64,000 bases of DNA from Bacteroidota bacterium (GTDB lineage Bacteria > Bacteroidota > Bacteroidia > Chitinophagales > Chitinophagaceae): contig JADJZY010000032.1 in assembly GCA_016715505.1 (NCBI GenBank), forward strand, positions 124,001 to 188,000, written 5' to 3'. The position numbers were made by a program, and so were the translations under genes. Positions 1 to 9,518 of the stretch are shown here, in pieces (position 1 is the first letter of the stretch; every line of letters begins with the position of its first letter). The notes beneath the pieces are model-generated. The model was not told the DNA's origin. It ran no database searches and saw nothing but the letters and a program-made list of their open reading frames with translations.

Positions 1-2
1 TA

Positions 3-1202
3 CTGGTAGAAAATCCTAAAGCTGATTTTGGCGGGATGATCAAACGCAGTAGGGGAGTAGCCGATAAAATGAGTAAAGGTGTTCAATTCCTGATGAAGAA
101 AAATAAAATTGATGTCATCATGGGTTTTGGAAAAATTAAGGATAAAGGAAATGTCGAGGTAACATCATCGGATGGAAAAGTAACGGCATATGCCTGTAAA
201 CATATCATAATCGCAACCGGTGGACGGGCAAGAGCCTTACCTAACTTACCCATAGATGGTAAGAAGGTGATTGGTTATCGTGAGGCCATGGTATTGCCTG
301 TGCAACCCAAATCAATGATCGTGGTTGGAAGTGGTGCCATCGGTGTTGAATTTGCATACTTCTATAATAGCATCGGAACGAAAGTGACCATCGTAGAATT
401 TATGCCAAGAATTGTACCGGTAGAAGATGAAGATATTTCTAAAGAATTGGAGAAGAGTTTCAAAAAGCAGGGCATGAATATCATGACCAATGCTTCTGTG
501 GAAAGTGTTGATACTTCAGGACCGGGTGTAAAGGCAAGTGTGAAAACCGCAAACGGAGTGGAAGTGCTTGAGGCAGATATTGTTCTAAGCGCAGTTGGCG
601 TGGTTGCTAATATCGAAAATATTGGGTTGGAAACTGTAGGGGTAAAAACGGATAAAGGACGTGTATTGGTGGATGCATTCGGACAAACAAATATTCCGGG
701 TATCTATGCCATTGGAGATATTTTACCAACCCAGGCACTCGCGCATGTGGCAAGTAAAGAGGCCATCGTTTGTGCGGAGAATATTGCCTATATGGAGAAA
801 AAAAGTACCCATAAACCTGAACCTATCGATTATGGAAATATTCCGGGATGTACTTATTGTAGTCCGGAAATAGCCAGTGTAGGTATGACAGAAAAGGCGG
901 CGCGCGATGCAGGTTACGAATTAAAAATTGGTAAATTCCCATTTGTGGCCAGTGGTAAAGCGGCTGCATCCGGAAATACCGATGGATTTGTAAAAGTTAT
1001 TTATGATGCTAAATATGGTGAATGGTTAGGTACCCATATGATTGGAATGAATGTCACCGATATGATTGCAGAAACTGTTCTTGGACGTAAGTTGGAAACA
1101 ACCTATAAAGAAGTATTAAATGCGGTTCATCCACATCCGACTTTGAGTGAAGCCGTTAAAGAAGCGACAGCCATGGCTTATGGTGAAGCAACAGATATTT
1201 AA
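3..1202 (+). CDS. lpdA: Dihydrolipoyl dehydrogenase, 5' end outside window
   Basis: Flavoprotein E3 subunit of 2-oxoacid dehydrogenase complexes; it reoxidises dihydrolipoyl groups with NAD+ in the cytoplasm. The reading frame is open from base 3, so the gene begins upstream, and the FAD-binding start and the CxxxxC redox disulfide are not in the window. Visible parts are the end of the FAD domain (IIIATGGRAR), the NAD-binding glycine motif (VVGSGAIGVEFAYF), the second FAD contact (GIYAIGDILPTQALAHVASKE), and the C-terminal dimerisation domain with the catalytic His-Glu pair in HPHPTLSEAV. A hairpin terminator follows 24 bases after the stop. The family assignment is firm; which dehydrogenase complex it serves cannot be told from here. 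Confidence 0.95.
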   Translation: MVENPKADFGGMIKRSRGVADKMSKGVQFLMKKNKIDVIMGFGKIKDKGNVEVTSSDGKVTAYACKHIIIATGGRARALPNLPIDGKKVIGYREAMVLPVQPKSMIVVGSGAIGVEFAYFYNSIGTKVTIVEFMPRIVPVEDEDISKELEKSFKKQGMNIMTNASVESVDTSGPGVKASVKTANGVEVLEADIVLSAVGVVANIENIGLETVGVKTDKGRVLVDAFGQTNIPGIYAIGDILPTQALAHVASKEAIVCAENIAYMEKKSTHKPEPIDYGNIPGCTYCSPEIASVGMTEKAARDAGYELKIGKFPFVASGKAAASGNTDGFVKVIYDAKYGEWLGTHMIGMNVTDMIAETVLGRKLETTYKEVLNAVHPHPTLSEAVKEATAMAYGEATDI

Positions 1203-1225
1203 TTGGTAAACTAAACTTTTTAAAT

Positions 1226-1256
1226 GAACGACGCCCTTTATAGGGCGTTGTTCTTT
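1226..1256 (+). terminator. Rho-independent terminator after lpdA
   Basis: An ACGCCC / GGGCGT stem (1231-1236 with 1243-1248) closes a TTTATA loop. It is extended by GAAC/GTTC outer pairs and followed by a short T-rich stretch. It separates lpdA from the sulfatase-like gene and overlaps a spurious upstream ATG at 1224. Confidence 0.75.
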
Positions 1257-1262
1257 CAATGT

Positions 1263-3170
1263 ATGATGCAAAAATTTCATCCCAATTCGGCACTGGTCCT
1301 CAAACAAACCCTGTTGCTATTGGGAATATTTACCATCATACGAATCTTGTTTCGCTTGATTCATACTGTTTATTTTGAGCAGGTCGATTGGGTTGAGATG
1401 TTGCCTGTTTTGTTATGGGCTTTGCGTTTTGATTTATCAGTCATCTTCATCCTGAATGGGATTTATTTTTTAGCCATTTTGCTTCCGCTGAAATGGACGA
1501 CTTCAAAATCATTTCTGAAGTATTTGCAAATACCCTTTCTCCTCATCAATTCCTTCGCGTTTTTGTTTGATTTGGCGGATATTGGTTATTATCCTTATGT
1601 GCGAAAACGGATGACAGCCCAGGTTTTTGATTTGATCGGAAATCAATCTGATTTTATCGATTTACTGCCTTCTTATCTCATCAAATTCTGGTACGTTTCA
1701 CTGAGCATCCTTATTTTTCTAGGCTTATTTATTCTGATCAATCGTAAATTTCTCCGACAACAAAAACAAATCACCGTTCCATTTTCGATGGCCTGGACTT
1801 CGATACAATGGATGATTTTTGTGGGCATATCTATTTTTTTTATTCGCGGTGGATTGCAATTAAAACCGATCCAAACATCCACTGCTTTGTTGTATGTGAA
1901 CAATGAAAAAATTCCCTTGGTAGTAAGTGCGTCTTTTTCAGTGCTACACTCATTTGAACAAAAGGGCTTAAAGCCTTTAAACACATTTTCGGATCAAACA
2001 TTGACTCAATATTTTAATCCTATTAAACAATATCATCGAGGTGAAAAATTACAAACAAGCAATGTAGTGGTGCTAGTCTTGGAGAGTTTTGGAAAGATGT
2101 ATACAGGTCTCGGCGGTCGTACAAGTTATACGCCTTTTCTGGATAGTTTGTCGAATCATACCCTTGTTTTTGATCAGGCTTTTGCCAATGCATTTACTTC
2201 TGGAGATGGCTTGCCGGCTATATTAACGGGGATTCCCCATATCATGCAGGAATCGCTGGCATTTTCGCCATATGCCACGAATCAAATGGAAAGTTTGCCT
2301 GCATTGTTGAAGCCCTATGGTTATCATTCGGTATTTTTTCATGGAGGCAGCAATGGAACCATGAATTTTGATGCTTTGGCAAAAAATATGGGTTTTGATG
2401 CGTATTACGGCCGAACCGAATACGGAAATGACCGAGATTACGATGGCACATGGGGCATCTGGGATATTCCGTATTTGCAATATTGCCAAAAGGAATTATC
2501 GCAAATGAAACAAACTTTTCTGGCCAGTATTTTTACATTGAGTTCGCACGAACCCTTTGCTTTGCCGGATGATTTTCAGGATCCTACCATTCGATCCCTG
2601 AAAGGAATTCAAAGAGGAATTCGTTACACCGATCTGGCCCTGAAAAAATTTTTCGCTGAAGCTTCAAAAACAAGCTGGTTTAAAAATACTTTGTTTGTAA
2701 TTACAGCAGATCATAGTTATTTAGCGGGCATTGATTCCCTTGGTTATTACAATACCAATATGGGTTTGTATGCCATTCCTGTGATGTTTTTTCACCCGGG
2801 TATTCCAGCATTTAAAGGACGGAATCATCAGGTGATGCAGCAAATCGATGTCTTACCAACGATTCTGGATTTGCTGCATTATCCTGATTCATTTTATGCC
2901 TTAGGAAGTAGTGCCCTACATTCCAATCGCAAAGGTTTTGTGTTTAATCAAATGGATAATTATATTCAGTTTTTGCACGGAAATAGCTTGCTGACCTTTC
3001 AGGACACCCTGCTCACTGCCGCCTATGAATGGCCTAATGATAGCCTGATGCGAAATCCAATTTCCTTAAAAGATACCCTGATTTCGGAATCATTTAAATT
3101 TTATCAGGCCTTTCGGCAAACATTGGTCAATGATCTGATACACGACAGGCATTCTTTGAAATCGAGATGA
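1263..3170 (+). CDS. LTA synthase-family membrane sulfatase-fold transferase
   Basis: Inner-membrane protein of the alkaline phosphatase/sulfatase superfamily, close to lipoteichoic-acid synthase-like phosphoglycerol or phosphoethanolamine transferases. About five hydrophobic segments fill the first 200 residues, followed by a periplasmic sulfatase domain. Visible metal-site features are the Glu of VVLVLESFGKMYTG, the nucleophile-region Thr/Ser in FANAFTSGDGLPAILTG, SSHEPF, and TADHSY near the end of the domain. The frame is open from an ATG at 1224, but that codon lies at the base of the preceding terminator hairpin, so the ATG at 1263 (or 1266) is the better start and gives about 635 residues. 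The natural substrate is unknown; Bacteroidota lack lipoteichoic acid, so decoration of lipid A or another glycan is only an inference. Confidence 0.85.
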   Translation: MMQKFHPNSALVLKQTLLLLGIFTIIRILFRLIHTVYFEQVDWVEMLPVLLWALRFDLSVIFILNGIYFLAILLPLKWTTSKSFLKYLQIPFLLINSFAFLFDLADIGYYPYVRKRMTAQVFDLIGNQSDFIDLLPSYLIKFWYVSLSILIFLGLFILINRKFLRQQKQITVPFSMAWTSIQWMIFVGISIFFIRGGLQLKPIQTSTALLYVNNEKIPLVVSASFSVLHSFEQKGLKPLNTFSDQTLTQYFNPIKQYHRGEKLQTSNVVVLVLESFGKMYTGLGGRTSYTPFLDSLSNHTLVFDQAFANAFTSGDGLPAILTGIPHIMQESLAFSPYATNQMESLPALLKPYGYHSVFFHGGSNGTMNFDALAKNMGFDAYYGRTEYGNDRDYDGTWGIWDIPYLQYCQKELSQMKQTFLASIFTLSSHEPFALPDDFQDPTIRSLKGIQRGIRYTDLALKKFFAEASKTSWFKNTLFVITADHSYLAGIDSLGYYNTNMGLYAIPVMFFHPGIPAFKGRNHQVMQQIDVLPTILDLLHYPDSFYALGSSALHSNRKGFVFNQMDNYIQFLHGNSLLTFQDTLLTAAYEWPNDSLMRNPISLKDTLISESFKFYQAFRQTLVNDLIHDRHSLKSR

Positions 3171-3240
3171 TTTCATTTTATTAACTATGCATTATTGTTA
3201 AAGGTGAAGGCTGAATTTCAGGTTTTTAAAGGGAAAAACT

Positions 3241-3248
3241 TAGCTTTG
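3241..3248 (+). promoter_or_regulatory. Bacteroidota -7 element for ahcY
   Basis: TAGCTTTG fits the TAnnTTTG consensus and lies 24 bases before the ahcY ATG. The -33 match is weak (TTTC at 3216-3219). I looked for a SAH or SAM riboswitch fold in the 100-base leader and saw none. Confidence 0.5.
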
Positions 3249-3272
3249 CCCTTCTAAAAATAATCGTATCAT

Positions 3273-4601
3273 ATGTCAACATTATCAAAAGCAAACATTG
3301 ACTTACAATTACCTTACAAAGTAGCCGACATGAGTTTGGCTGATTGGGGACGAAAAGAAATCCGTCTCGCAGAAGCTGAAATGCCGGGTTTAATGGCTAT
3401 CCGGGCTGAATATGGATCTCAAAAACCATTAAAGGGTGCAAGAATTGCGGGTTGTTTGCATATGACCATTCAAACAGCTGTTCTCATTGAAACCTTGGTT
3501 GAGTTGGGGGCAGAAGTGAAATGGAGTTCTTGTAATATCTTCTCTACCCAGGATCATGCCGCTGCTGCTATTGCTGCAGCAGGTATTGGCGTTTTTGCTT
3601 GGAAAGGTCAGTCTTTGGAAGAAGCTGATTGGTGTATTGAGCAAACCTTGTTTTTTGGAAGTGAAGATCGCCCATTGAATATGATTTTGGATGATGGTGG
3701 TGATTTGACCAATATTGTTTTTGATAAATACCCTGAACTGATTCAACATATTAAAGGCTTGAGTGAAGAAACCACAACTGGTGTTCATCGTTTATATGAG
3801 CGTATGGAAAAAGGTACCTTGCCAATTCCGGCCATCAATGTCAACGATTCAGTCACCAAATCAAAATTCGATAATAAATATGGTTGTCAGGAATCATTGG
3901 TAGATGCTATTCGCCGTGCTACGGATGTGATGATGGCTGGTAAAGTTGCCGTTGTTGGAGGTTATGGAGATGTTGGTAAAGGAAGTGCAGCTTCTTTGCG
4001 CGGTGCAGGTGCCCGTGTGATTGTTACGGAAATTGATCCAATTTGCGCTTTGCAGGCTGCTATGGATGGATATGAGGTTAAGAAAATGATTGATGCGGTT
4101 CAGGAAGCCGATATCATTGTTACTGCCTCCGGTTGTCGTGACCTCATTACCGAACAACATTTCCGTGCCATGAAGGATAAAGCCATCGTTTGTAATATCG
4201 GACATTTTGATATTGAAATTGATATGGCCTGGATGAATCAAAATTATGGCCAAACCAAAAACACCATCAAACCTCAGGTAGATATGTATACTGTGGATGG
4301 AAAAGATATCATCATTCTGGCCGAAGGTCGATTGGTGAATCTGGGTTGTGCTACTGGGCATCCAAGTTTTGTGATGAGTAACTCATTTACCAATCAAACA
4401 TTGGCACAAATTGAGTTGTGGACCAATGGAGACCAATATGAAAATAAAGTGTACGTATTACCTAAACATCTGGATGAAAAAGTTGCCAGATTGCATTTGA
4501 AAAAAATTGGTGTTGAGTTAGAAGAACTGACCACCGCTCAGAGTGAATATTTAGGGATACCGGTTTATGGTCCGTATAAAACCGATCATTATTGTTATTA
4601 A
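3273..4601 (+). CDS. ahcY: Adenosylhomocysteinase
   Basis: NAD+-dependent hydrolase that splits S-adenosylhomocysteine into adenosine and homocysteine, relieving product inhibition of methyltransferases; cytosolic tetramer. The 442 residues are full length for the bacterial family. The sequence shows the N-terminal substrate domain (ADWGRKEIRLAE, CNIFSTQDHAAAA), the NAD-binding Rossmann motif VVGGYGDVGKGSAASLRGAGA, the conserved GHFDIEIDM segment, and the C-terminal NAD-contacting tail ending KTDHYCY. It is flanked by its own promoter and a strong terminator, so it is probably a single-gene unit. Confidence 0.97.
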   Translation: MSTLSKANIDLQLPYKVADMSLADWGRKEIRLAEAEMPGLMAIRAEYGSQKPLKGARIAGCLHMTIQTAVLIETLVELGAEVKWSSCNIFSTQDHAAAAIAAAGIGVFAWKGQSLEEADWCIEQTLFFGSEDRPLNMILDDGGDLTNIVFDKYPELIQHIKGLSEETTTGVHRLYERMEKGTLPIPAINVNDSVTKSKFDNKYGCQESLVDAIRRATDVMMAGKVAVVGGYGDVGKGSAASLRGAGARVIVTEIDPICALQAAMDGYEVKKMIDAVQEADIIVTASGCRDLITEQHFRAMKDKAIVCNIGHFDIEIDMAWMNQNYGQTKNTIKPQVDMYTVDGKDIIILAEGRLVNLGCATGHPSFVMSNSFTNQTLAQIELWTNGDQYENKVYVLPKHLDEKVARLHLKKIGVELEELTTAQSEYLGIPVYGPYKTDHYCY

Positions 4602-4621
4602 TCTTCATCATCAAGATAATA

Positions 4622-4650
4622 GCCGCCTCTTTTTGAGGCGGTTTTTTTTG
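4622..4650 (+). terminator. Strong rho-independent terminator after ahcY
   Basis: CCGCCTC (4623-4629) pairs with GAGGCGG (4635-4641) around a five-T loop and is followed by eight T residues. Confidence 0.9.
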
Positions 4651-4806
4651 TGCCTTCTAAACATCGGATTTTGTTTCGTTTTGATGGAATGAACGACATG
4701 CAAAGTCAGCTTGAAACGAAACTCAAGCAAGCCCTTGAAAATGAAAATCGGGGAAATCAATTCCTTCCAAAAAAAATTCCTATTTTTGATAGAATCAACT
4801 TTTATT

Positions 4807-7244
4807 ATGAAAACTTGTATTTCCCTATTGCTGTTCTTGGGCTGTTCTTTTTTCTTACAGGCTCAAGTAGTGAGTTGTCCTCCAAATATTGACTTTGAAA
4901 ATGGTACCTTGTCAGACTGGCAATTTGGAATAGGTGTTTGTTGCCCCATTAATGCAAATGCACAAGGTGCACCTCTGAACGGCAGGCATACTTTGATGTC
5001 AGGAACGGGAACGGATCTTTATGGTGGTTTTCCTGTTGTATCACCTGGTGGTGGAAATTATTCCCTCAAACTAGGCAATGCGAGTACAGGCGCACAATCA
5101 GAAAAAGCCCGATATTATGTTCATGTACCCAACAATATTAATAATTATAGCCTCCTTTATAAATATGCGGTCGTTTTTCAAAATCCGGGTCATTCCGCCT
5201 CTGAGCAACCCAGATTTGAGGTAAAAGTTTACGATTCAGCAACCGGCGCTCCTTTGCCTTGTGCCCAGTTCACCTATGTGGCAACATCCAATTTGCCGGG
5301 TTTTACCTTGTCAACCCAAGGAAGTCAGATTTGGTACAAACCCTGGACGACAGCGAGTATTGATTTATCCGGGCTTGCCGGCCAGACTATTATAGTAGAC
5401 TTCGCCACCGGTGATTGTGATTTGGGCGGACATTTTGGTTATGGTTATATTGATATGTCTTGTGGATTATTTCAGGTGTTAAGTGCAATTTGTAATTCAT
5501 CGCCGACCATTACTTTAAGCGCCCCTCCAGGTTTTCTGAACTATACCTGGTATGATTCTTCGATGAGTCAGGTTATAGGAAGCGGACAAAATGTGACAAT
5601 AAATTCTCCATCGCAAAATACGGTTTATCAGGTCGTATTAAATCCTTATCAGGGATTTGGCTGTCCGGATACTTTGCAAACACTTGTTGCCGTTTCAAAC
5701 GTAAACATAGCTGTTTCAAATGATACGGTCATTTGTAAGAATACACCCTTCCAACTTTATGCCAATGCTTCCGGCAGCTCTACGGTCTTTAATTATCAAT
5801 GGTCTGGTGCTGGAGTAAGTCAATTGAGTTGTACCCAATGTGATACCACCACTTTAATACCGGTTAATAGTTCAACATATTATGTAACTGCCACTGATCA
5901 ATACGGATGTAATAGTGCAGATTCAGTGCAAGTAATTGTGATTGGAACCGATACCATGATGACAGCTACCATTTGCGCGGGCGAACAATTTATGGGTTAT
6001 GCCCAAAGTGGAACTTTTGTAGACACCTTTTCAACTTCTTCCGGATGCGATAGTATACGCCAAATTCAATTGCTCGTAAATCAAACTTCTCAATCTTTTC
6101 ACCAGCATCAGATTTGCGCCGGAACGGATGTATTTGGTTACACTACTTCCGGCCTATTTGTGGATACATTCTTGAATCAGTATGGATGTGATAGTATTCG
6201 AACATTGGATTTGAATGTTTCCAATCCTAGTTCAACTAGCATCAATTATACCATTTGTCAAGGTGATTCTTATTTGGGATATTCAACTGCCGGTATTTAT
6301 ATAGATACTTTAAGCACCTCAATTGGGTGTGATAGTGTGCGTATTCTCAATTTGAACGTCCTGCCATCTTATTTGGTGAACTTGAATTTTCAAAAATGTA
6401 TTCAGGATAGTGTGACTATTCTGAATCAAGTTTATCATCAACCCGGGCAGTATCAAATAGTGGTTCCAACATCTTTAGGTTGCGATTCTATTTTACAAAT
6501 CACGGTCAGCGATTTTCCTTTTGTTCCTTTGGAATTGGGAAATGATCAGCGCATTTGCATAGGAAATGGGTTCCAACTAAGCGCTGGCGATTATCAGCAG
6601 TATGTATGGAGTAATGGGGATACGGGAAAAGTTCTTCAAGTGAATGAGCCGGGTTTATACACCTTATGGGTTACCGATTTTTACGGGTGTAAGGATACTG
6701 ATCAGATAAACCTGGATTTTTTTCCTGAACCTGAAGTGAGTATCGAAGCAACGGAAAGTGAAATTTGTAAGCGTCAAAAAATTCAATTGATCGGACGAGG
6801 CGCCAATCAATACACTTGGTATGAAAACACGAAAAATGTTCCAATTGGTCAATCTCAACAAATTACATTTGAGTTAAACCAGCAAACTTCCATCATTTTA
6901 AGCGGTGTTGACGCAAACCTTTGTATTGACGATGATACACTTCAGTTGTTCGTTTTGAATTGCTGTGATGATGTACTTCTGCCAAACGCCTTTTCGCCAA
7001 ATTCAGATGGTTTAAATGATGAATTTAAATCAATCACCCGATTAACCTACAAAGAGTTCAATATAAAATCTTCAATCGATGGGGTGAGGTGGTTTTTGAA
7101 TCTACGAATCCGGATATCGGTTGGAATGGAAACCACAAAGGTGTGGCCTGTGAATCGGGAGTCTATTTTTATTTACTTCAAATTTACTGCCCTCAGGAAG
7201 ACCGAAAAGTATTACTCAAAGGGGATGTATTTTTAACACGATAA
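4807..7244 (+). CDS. Large secreted adhesin-like protein with type B T9SS sorting domain (frameshifted)
   Basis: Secreted, cell-surface protein of about 812 residues. The ATG at 4807 is preferred because it starts a signal peptide (MKTCISLLLFLGCSFFLQAQ); a TATTTTTG -7 element sits at 4781-4788. An N-terminal MAM/LamG-like region is followed by Ig-like segments and four repeats of about 55 residues, each with an IC..G....Y..SG motif ending in GCDSI. The C-terminus begins LPNAFSPNSDGLNDEF, the hallmark of the gliding-motility-associated (CHU_C) type B sorting domain. That domain is broken by a one-base loss in the A run at 7075-7078. Restoring one A gives NIKIFNRWGEVVFES and continues to a TAA at 7242-7244, as the family requires. 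As read, the protein would end in unrelated sequence at 7236. Function beyond surface exposure is not deducible. Confidence 0.8.
5971..6510 (+). repeat. Four tandem protein-coding GCDSI repeats
   Basis: Four roughly 55-codon units each begin with a Cys-containing ICxG-like motif and end with GCDSI/V plus a hydrophobic strand. They are diverged at DNA level, so the repetition is visible mainly in the protein. One more unit with the same GCDSI end lies in the second T9SS protein near 47090. Confidence 0.7.
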
Positions 7245-7289
7245 AGAATCCCAAACTTTTCCCTACTTTTGAGCCTCAAATAAGAAAGC

Positions 7290-7784
7290 ATGAAAAAGAT
7301 ATTTGTTTTGATGTTTGGAATACTGAGTGTAGTTTCTTGTAATGAAGAAAGCAAAGAGGCTACCCCGGAACAGAAAACCGAAGCCCAGGCGACAAAAGTC
7401 GAATATTTTGGAGAAAAAATATCCGAAGAAGGCGCAGTGCCTACCGACAGTTTGAAGGCTATGATGGGAACTGATACCCTCCTGAATTGTAAACTGAGCG
7501 GTAAAATTGATGCCGTTTGCCAGAAAAAAGGTTGCTGGATGGAGCTGAAAAATGCCGATGGCAGTACAGTAAGGGTGACCTTCAAGGATTATGGATTTTT
7601 TATGCCAAAAGATGCTTCAGGGCGTACCGCTATTGTAGATGGTATCGCCAAAGTGGAAGTAACTTCAATTGGCGATTTAAAGGAATATGCGAAAGATGAT
7701 GGACAATCTCAGGCTGACATTGATGCCATTAAAGAACCCTTGCGCGAATTGGTTTTTGAAGCTAAGGGCGTAATCATTAAATAG
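7290..7784 (+). CDS. DUF4920 family lipoprotein
   Basis: Predicted lipoprotein of 164 residues. The signal sequence ends in a lipobox (SVVSC, Cys at residue 17). A Thr/Glu-rich linker leads into a compact C-terminal domain with the family pattern YFGEKI...GKIDAVCQKKGCWMEL, VRVTFKDYGFFMPKDASG and a final ELVFEAKGVIIK. The conserved CQKKGCWM segment suggests a metal or redox role, but the family has no established function. A TACTTTTG -7 element lies at 7264-7271. The next lipoprotein gene starts 3 bases after the stop, so the two are probably co-transcribed. Confidence 0.85.
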   Translation: MKKIFVLMFGILSVVSCNEESKEATPEQKTEAQATKVEYFGEKISEEGAVPTDSLKAMMGTDTLLNCKLSGKIDAVCQKKGCWMELKNADGSTVRVTFKDYGFFMPKDASGRTAIVDGIAKVEVTSIGDLKEYAKDDGQSQADIDAIKEPLRELVFEAKGVIIK

Positions 7785-7787
7785 TTG

Positions 7788-8252
7788 ATGATGCGAAATT
7801 TTATTTATTCCGTCTTTGTTCTATCACTGTTTACGGTTTTAGCTTGTCAGGACTCGGAAAAAGTAAAAAGTCATTCGGATGACGAAGAGTCTTGTGTCAA
7901 TCCTACCAAAGATCCCAATGAGGTAAAACCCATGGCTCTCATGATGCGTACCATGGCCAATTATTGCGACAGTATGCGTTTGGATTTGAAAGCAGGAAAA
8001 ATGGTAGACTCCATCAAATATCCCCTGATGCCTTTTTGGTCGGCAGAACCTACCGATTCGTCGGTTCTTGAAAAAACCTATTTTGACCACGCCGAGCGAT
8101 TTAAGGTAGCTTACCGAAATTTAATGTCTAATCGGGAAAATCAAAAAGAGAACTACGAATTGGTGATTCAACAATGTGTTCAATGTCATAGTAGTTATTG
8201 TAGCGGACCTTTGAAGAGAATCCGTAAATTACCGCTATCATATCAAAATTAG
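7788..8252 (+). CDS. Small lipoprotein with a c-type heme motif
   Basis: Predicted lipoprotein of about 154 residues, lipobox TVLAC. The frame opens with a TTG at 7785, but the ATG at 7788 or 7791 is a better start. Near the C-terminus is a single CVQCH motif, the CxxCH signature for covalent heme c attachment, at the end of a helical region, which resembles the arrangement in c'-type cytochromes. Further Cys residues follow (SSYC). A periplasmic electron-transfer or heme-sensing role is an inference. It appears to form a two-gene unit with the DUF4920 lipoprotein. Confidence 0.65.
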   Translation: MMRNFIYSVFVLSLFTVLACQDSEKVKSHSDDEESCVNPTKDPNEVKPMALMMRTMANYCDSMRLDLKAGKMVDSIKYPLMPFWSAEPTDSSVLEKTYFDHAERFKVAYRNLMSNRENQKENYELVIQQCVQCHSSYCSGPLKRIRKLPLSYQN

Positions 8253-8303
8253 CTTCAAGCTGATTCTATACTACTTTTCGTGCGCTAATCCATCGGTTTG
8301 TAT

Positions 8304-8311
8304 TAGATTTG
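8304..8311 (+). promoter_or_regulatory. -7 element immediately before yfiT-like gene
   Basis: TAGATTTG matches TAnnTTTG. The ATG at 8316 follows its last base by only four nucleotides, so the transcript would be leaderless or nearly so. No clear -33 TTTG at the usual spacing. Confidence 0.45.
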
Positions 8312-8315
8312 AATC

Positions 8316-8855
8316 ATGGATGATCATGAATTATACCAACTGCGTTTTCCCATTGGTGAATGCGTGTTTCAGGAAAGTTACAGCGATTCGACATTGAAAC
8401 AAATGTTGTTGGATTTACAAACATTTCCAGAACGATTAGAAATGGTGATTCAGCATCTTTCTGAACAACAATTACAAACACCTTACCGGCCGGGTGGTTG
8501 GACAATCAATCAGGTGATACATCATTGTGCAGACAGTCATATGAATATGCTGATCCGTTTAAAGTTGACATTGAGCGAAGAACATCCTACCATCAAACCT
8601 TATTTGGAAGCTGATTGGGCAGAAATGGCTGATTATAACCTGCCGTTCAATATCGCGCTCACCATACTTCATCCAGTTCATCGCAAAATCAATCAGATTT
8701 TAAGGTCATTAAAACCGGAACAATTGAATCGAACCTATTTTCATCCAGAATATCAGAAAAGTTTCCGGGTGTATGATTTGATCTGTTTATATGCCTGGCA
8801 TGGTAACCATCATTTAGCGCATATTACTTCACTGATAAAACGCCAATCATGGTAA
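8316..8855 (+). CDS. YfiT/DinB-fold thiol transferase-like metal protein
   Basis: Member of the YfiT branch of the DinB-like four-helix proteins; relatives are bacillithiol transferases and other metal-dependent thiol S-transferases. The sequence has the family start LRFPIGEC, the segment RPGGWTINQVIHHCADSHMN that carries the first metal-binding His, and the C-terminal WHGNHHLAHI with the other His ligands. Length 179 residues is normal. The stop overlaps the next gene's start (ATGGTAA, 8849-8855), implying translational coupling. The thiol used in this organism is unknown. Confidence 0.85.
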   Translation: MDDHELYQLRFPIGECVFQESYSDSTLKQMLLDLQTFPERLEMVIQHLSEQQLQTPYRPGGWTINQVIHHCADSHMNMLIRLKLTLSEEHPTIKPYLEADWAEMADYNLPFNIALTILHPVHRKINQILRSLKPEQLNRTYFHPEYQKSFRVYDLICLYAWHGNHHLAHITSLIKRQSW

Positions 8856-9199
8856 AATTCTTCTATATTCTGTGCGGCATTTGTTTGTTTAATATTGGAT
8901 GCAATTTTAAAAAGGTCACCAATGTGGAACTCACGAATCGAAATAATTATCCGGTTACTATCACGATTCGGACAAATAATGTTGAAAAGTCATTTCCAAC
9001 GATTCCACCCGGAGAAACGATTCGGGATATATATGATTGGACCAATCTGGAGGATCGGGAAGGGCACTGGGACATCTTTGTGGCTTCATCTGCCGGAAGG
9101 GATTCCTTCGGACACGGTTATTTTACCCATGCCGAACTCACCAATTACCTTGAAGCCATTTCAGAAGGAACTGAGTTAAAAATCAAACTCAGCAATTAA
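8849..9199 (+). CDS. Hypothetical lipoprotein
   Basis: Unrecognised 116-residue protein. The N-terminus is a lipoprotein signal with lipobox FNIGC (Cys at residue 18). The mature part is predicted mostly beta strand, rich in Asn, Thr and Ile, and may be a small Ig-like or C2-like sandwich. It overlaps the end of the yfiT-like gene by 7 bases and so is probably translated with it. Confidence 0.6.
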   Translation: MVKFFYILCGICLFNIGCNFKKVTNVELTNRNNYPVTITIRTNNVEKSFPTIPPGETIRDIYDWTNLEDREGHWDIFVASSAGRDSFGHGYFTHAELTNYLEAISEGTELKIKLSN

Positions 9200-9241
9200 A
9201 AGCCGTTTTGGGGGTAAAAAATCGTATATTTCTTAAAATAT

Positions 9242-9273
9242 TTTGAATTTCTGATATGTTTACCTTACTTTTG
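9242..9273 (+). promoter_or_regulatory. Consensus promoter of rpsU
   Basis: A textbook Bacteroidota sigma-A promoter: TTTG at 9242-9245, 20-base spacer, TACTTTTG at 9266-9273, with the rpsU ATG 24 bases further on. Confidence 0.8.
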
Positions 9274-9296
9274 CGACCCAAAACAGAAATTTATTT

Positions 9297-9500
9297 ATGT
9301 TAATCATTGATTCAAAAGACTGCGAAAGCATTGATAAGGCCCTCAAAAAGTATAAGAAAAAATTTGAGAAGGCACACATTCTTATTCAATTGAGAGAAAG
9401 ACAGTCCTACACAAAAAAATCAGTTCGCCGTCGTGGTGAGGTGCTGAAAGCTGTTTACAAACAGCAGATTCAGGCTGGTGTTGTAGACCCATCCAAATAA
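9297..9500 (+). CDS. rpsU: 30S ribosomal protein S21
   Basis: Small-subunit ribosomal protein of 67 residues, the usual size. It has the family pattern of an acidic N-terminal strand (MLIIDSKDCESIDKALKKYK) followed by basic helices (RERQSYTKKSVRRRGEVLKA). In Bacteroidota S21 takes part in holding the anti-Shine-Dalgarno end of 16S rRNA, which is consistent with the lack of SD sequences here. Directly upstream of the xerC-like gene, with which it probably shares a transcript. Confidence 0.95.
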   Translation: MLIIDSKDCESIDKALKKYKKKFEKAHILIQLRERQSYTKKSVRRRGEVLKAVYKQQIQAGVVDPSK

Positions 9501-9518
9501 TTATCGTACTTTCGGCCA

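Noticed and set aside
1224..1262. Upstream ATG of the sulfatase-like gene
   Set aside because: It lies at the base of the lpdA terminator hairpin; the ATG at 1263 fits the membrane-protein start.
3171..3272. SAH or SAM riboswitch before ahcY
   Set aside because: The leader has no paired structure or conserved core I could match; a plain TAGCTTTG promoter explains the region.
4650..4806. Short frames upstream of the first T9SS protein
   Set aside because: They run over the ahcY terminator and promoter region and lack a signal peptide; the ATG at 4807 begins a proper one.
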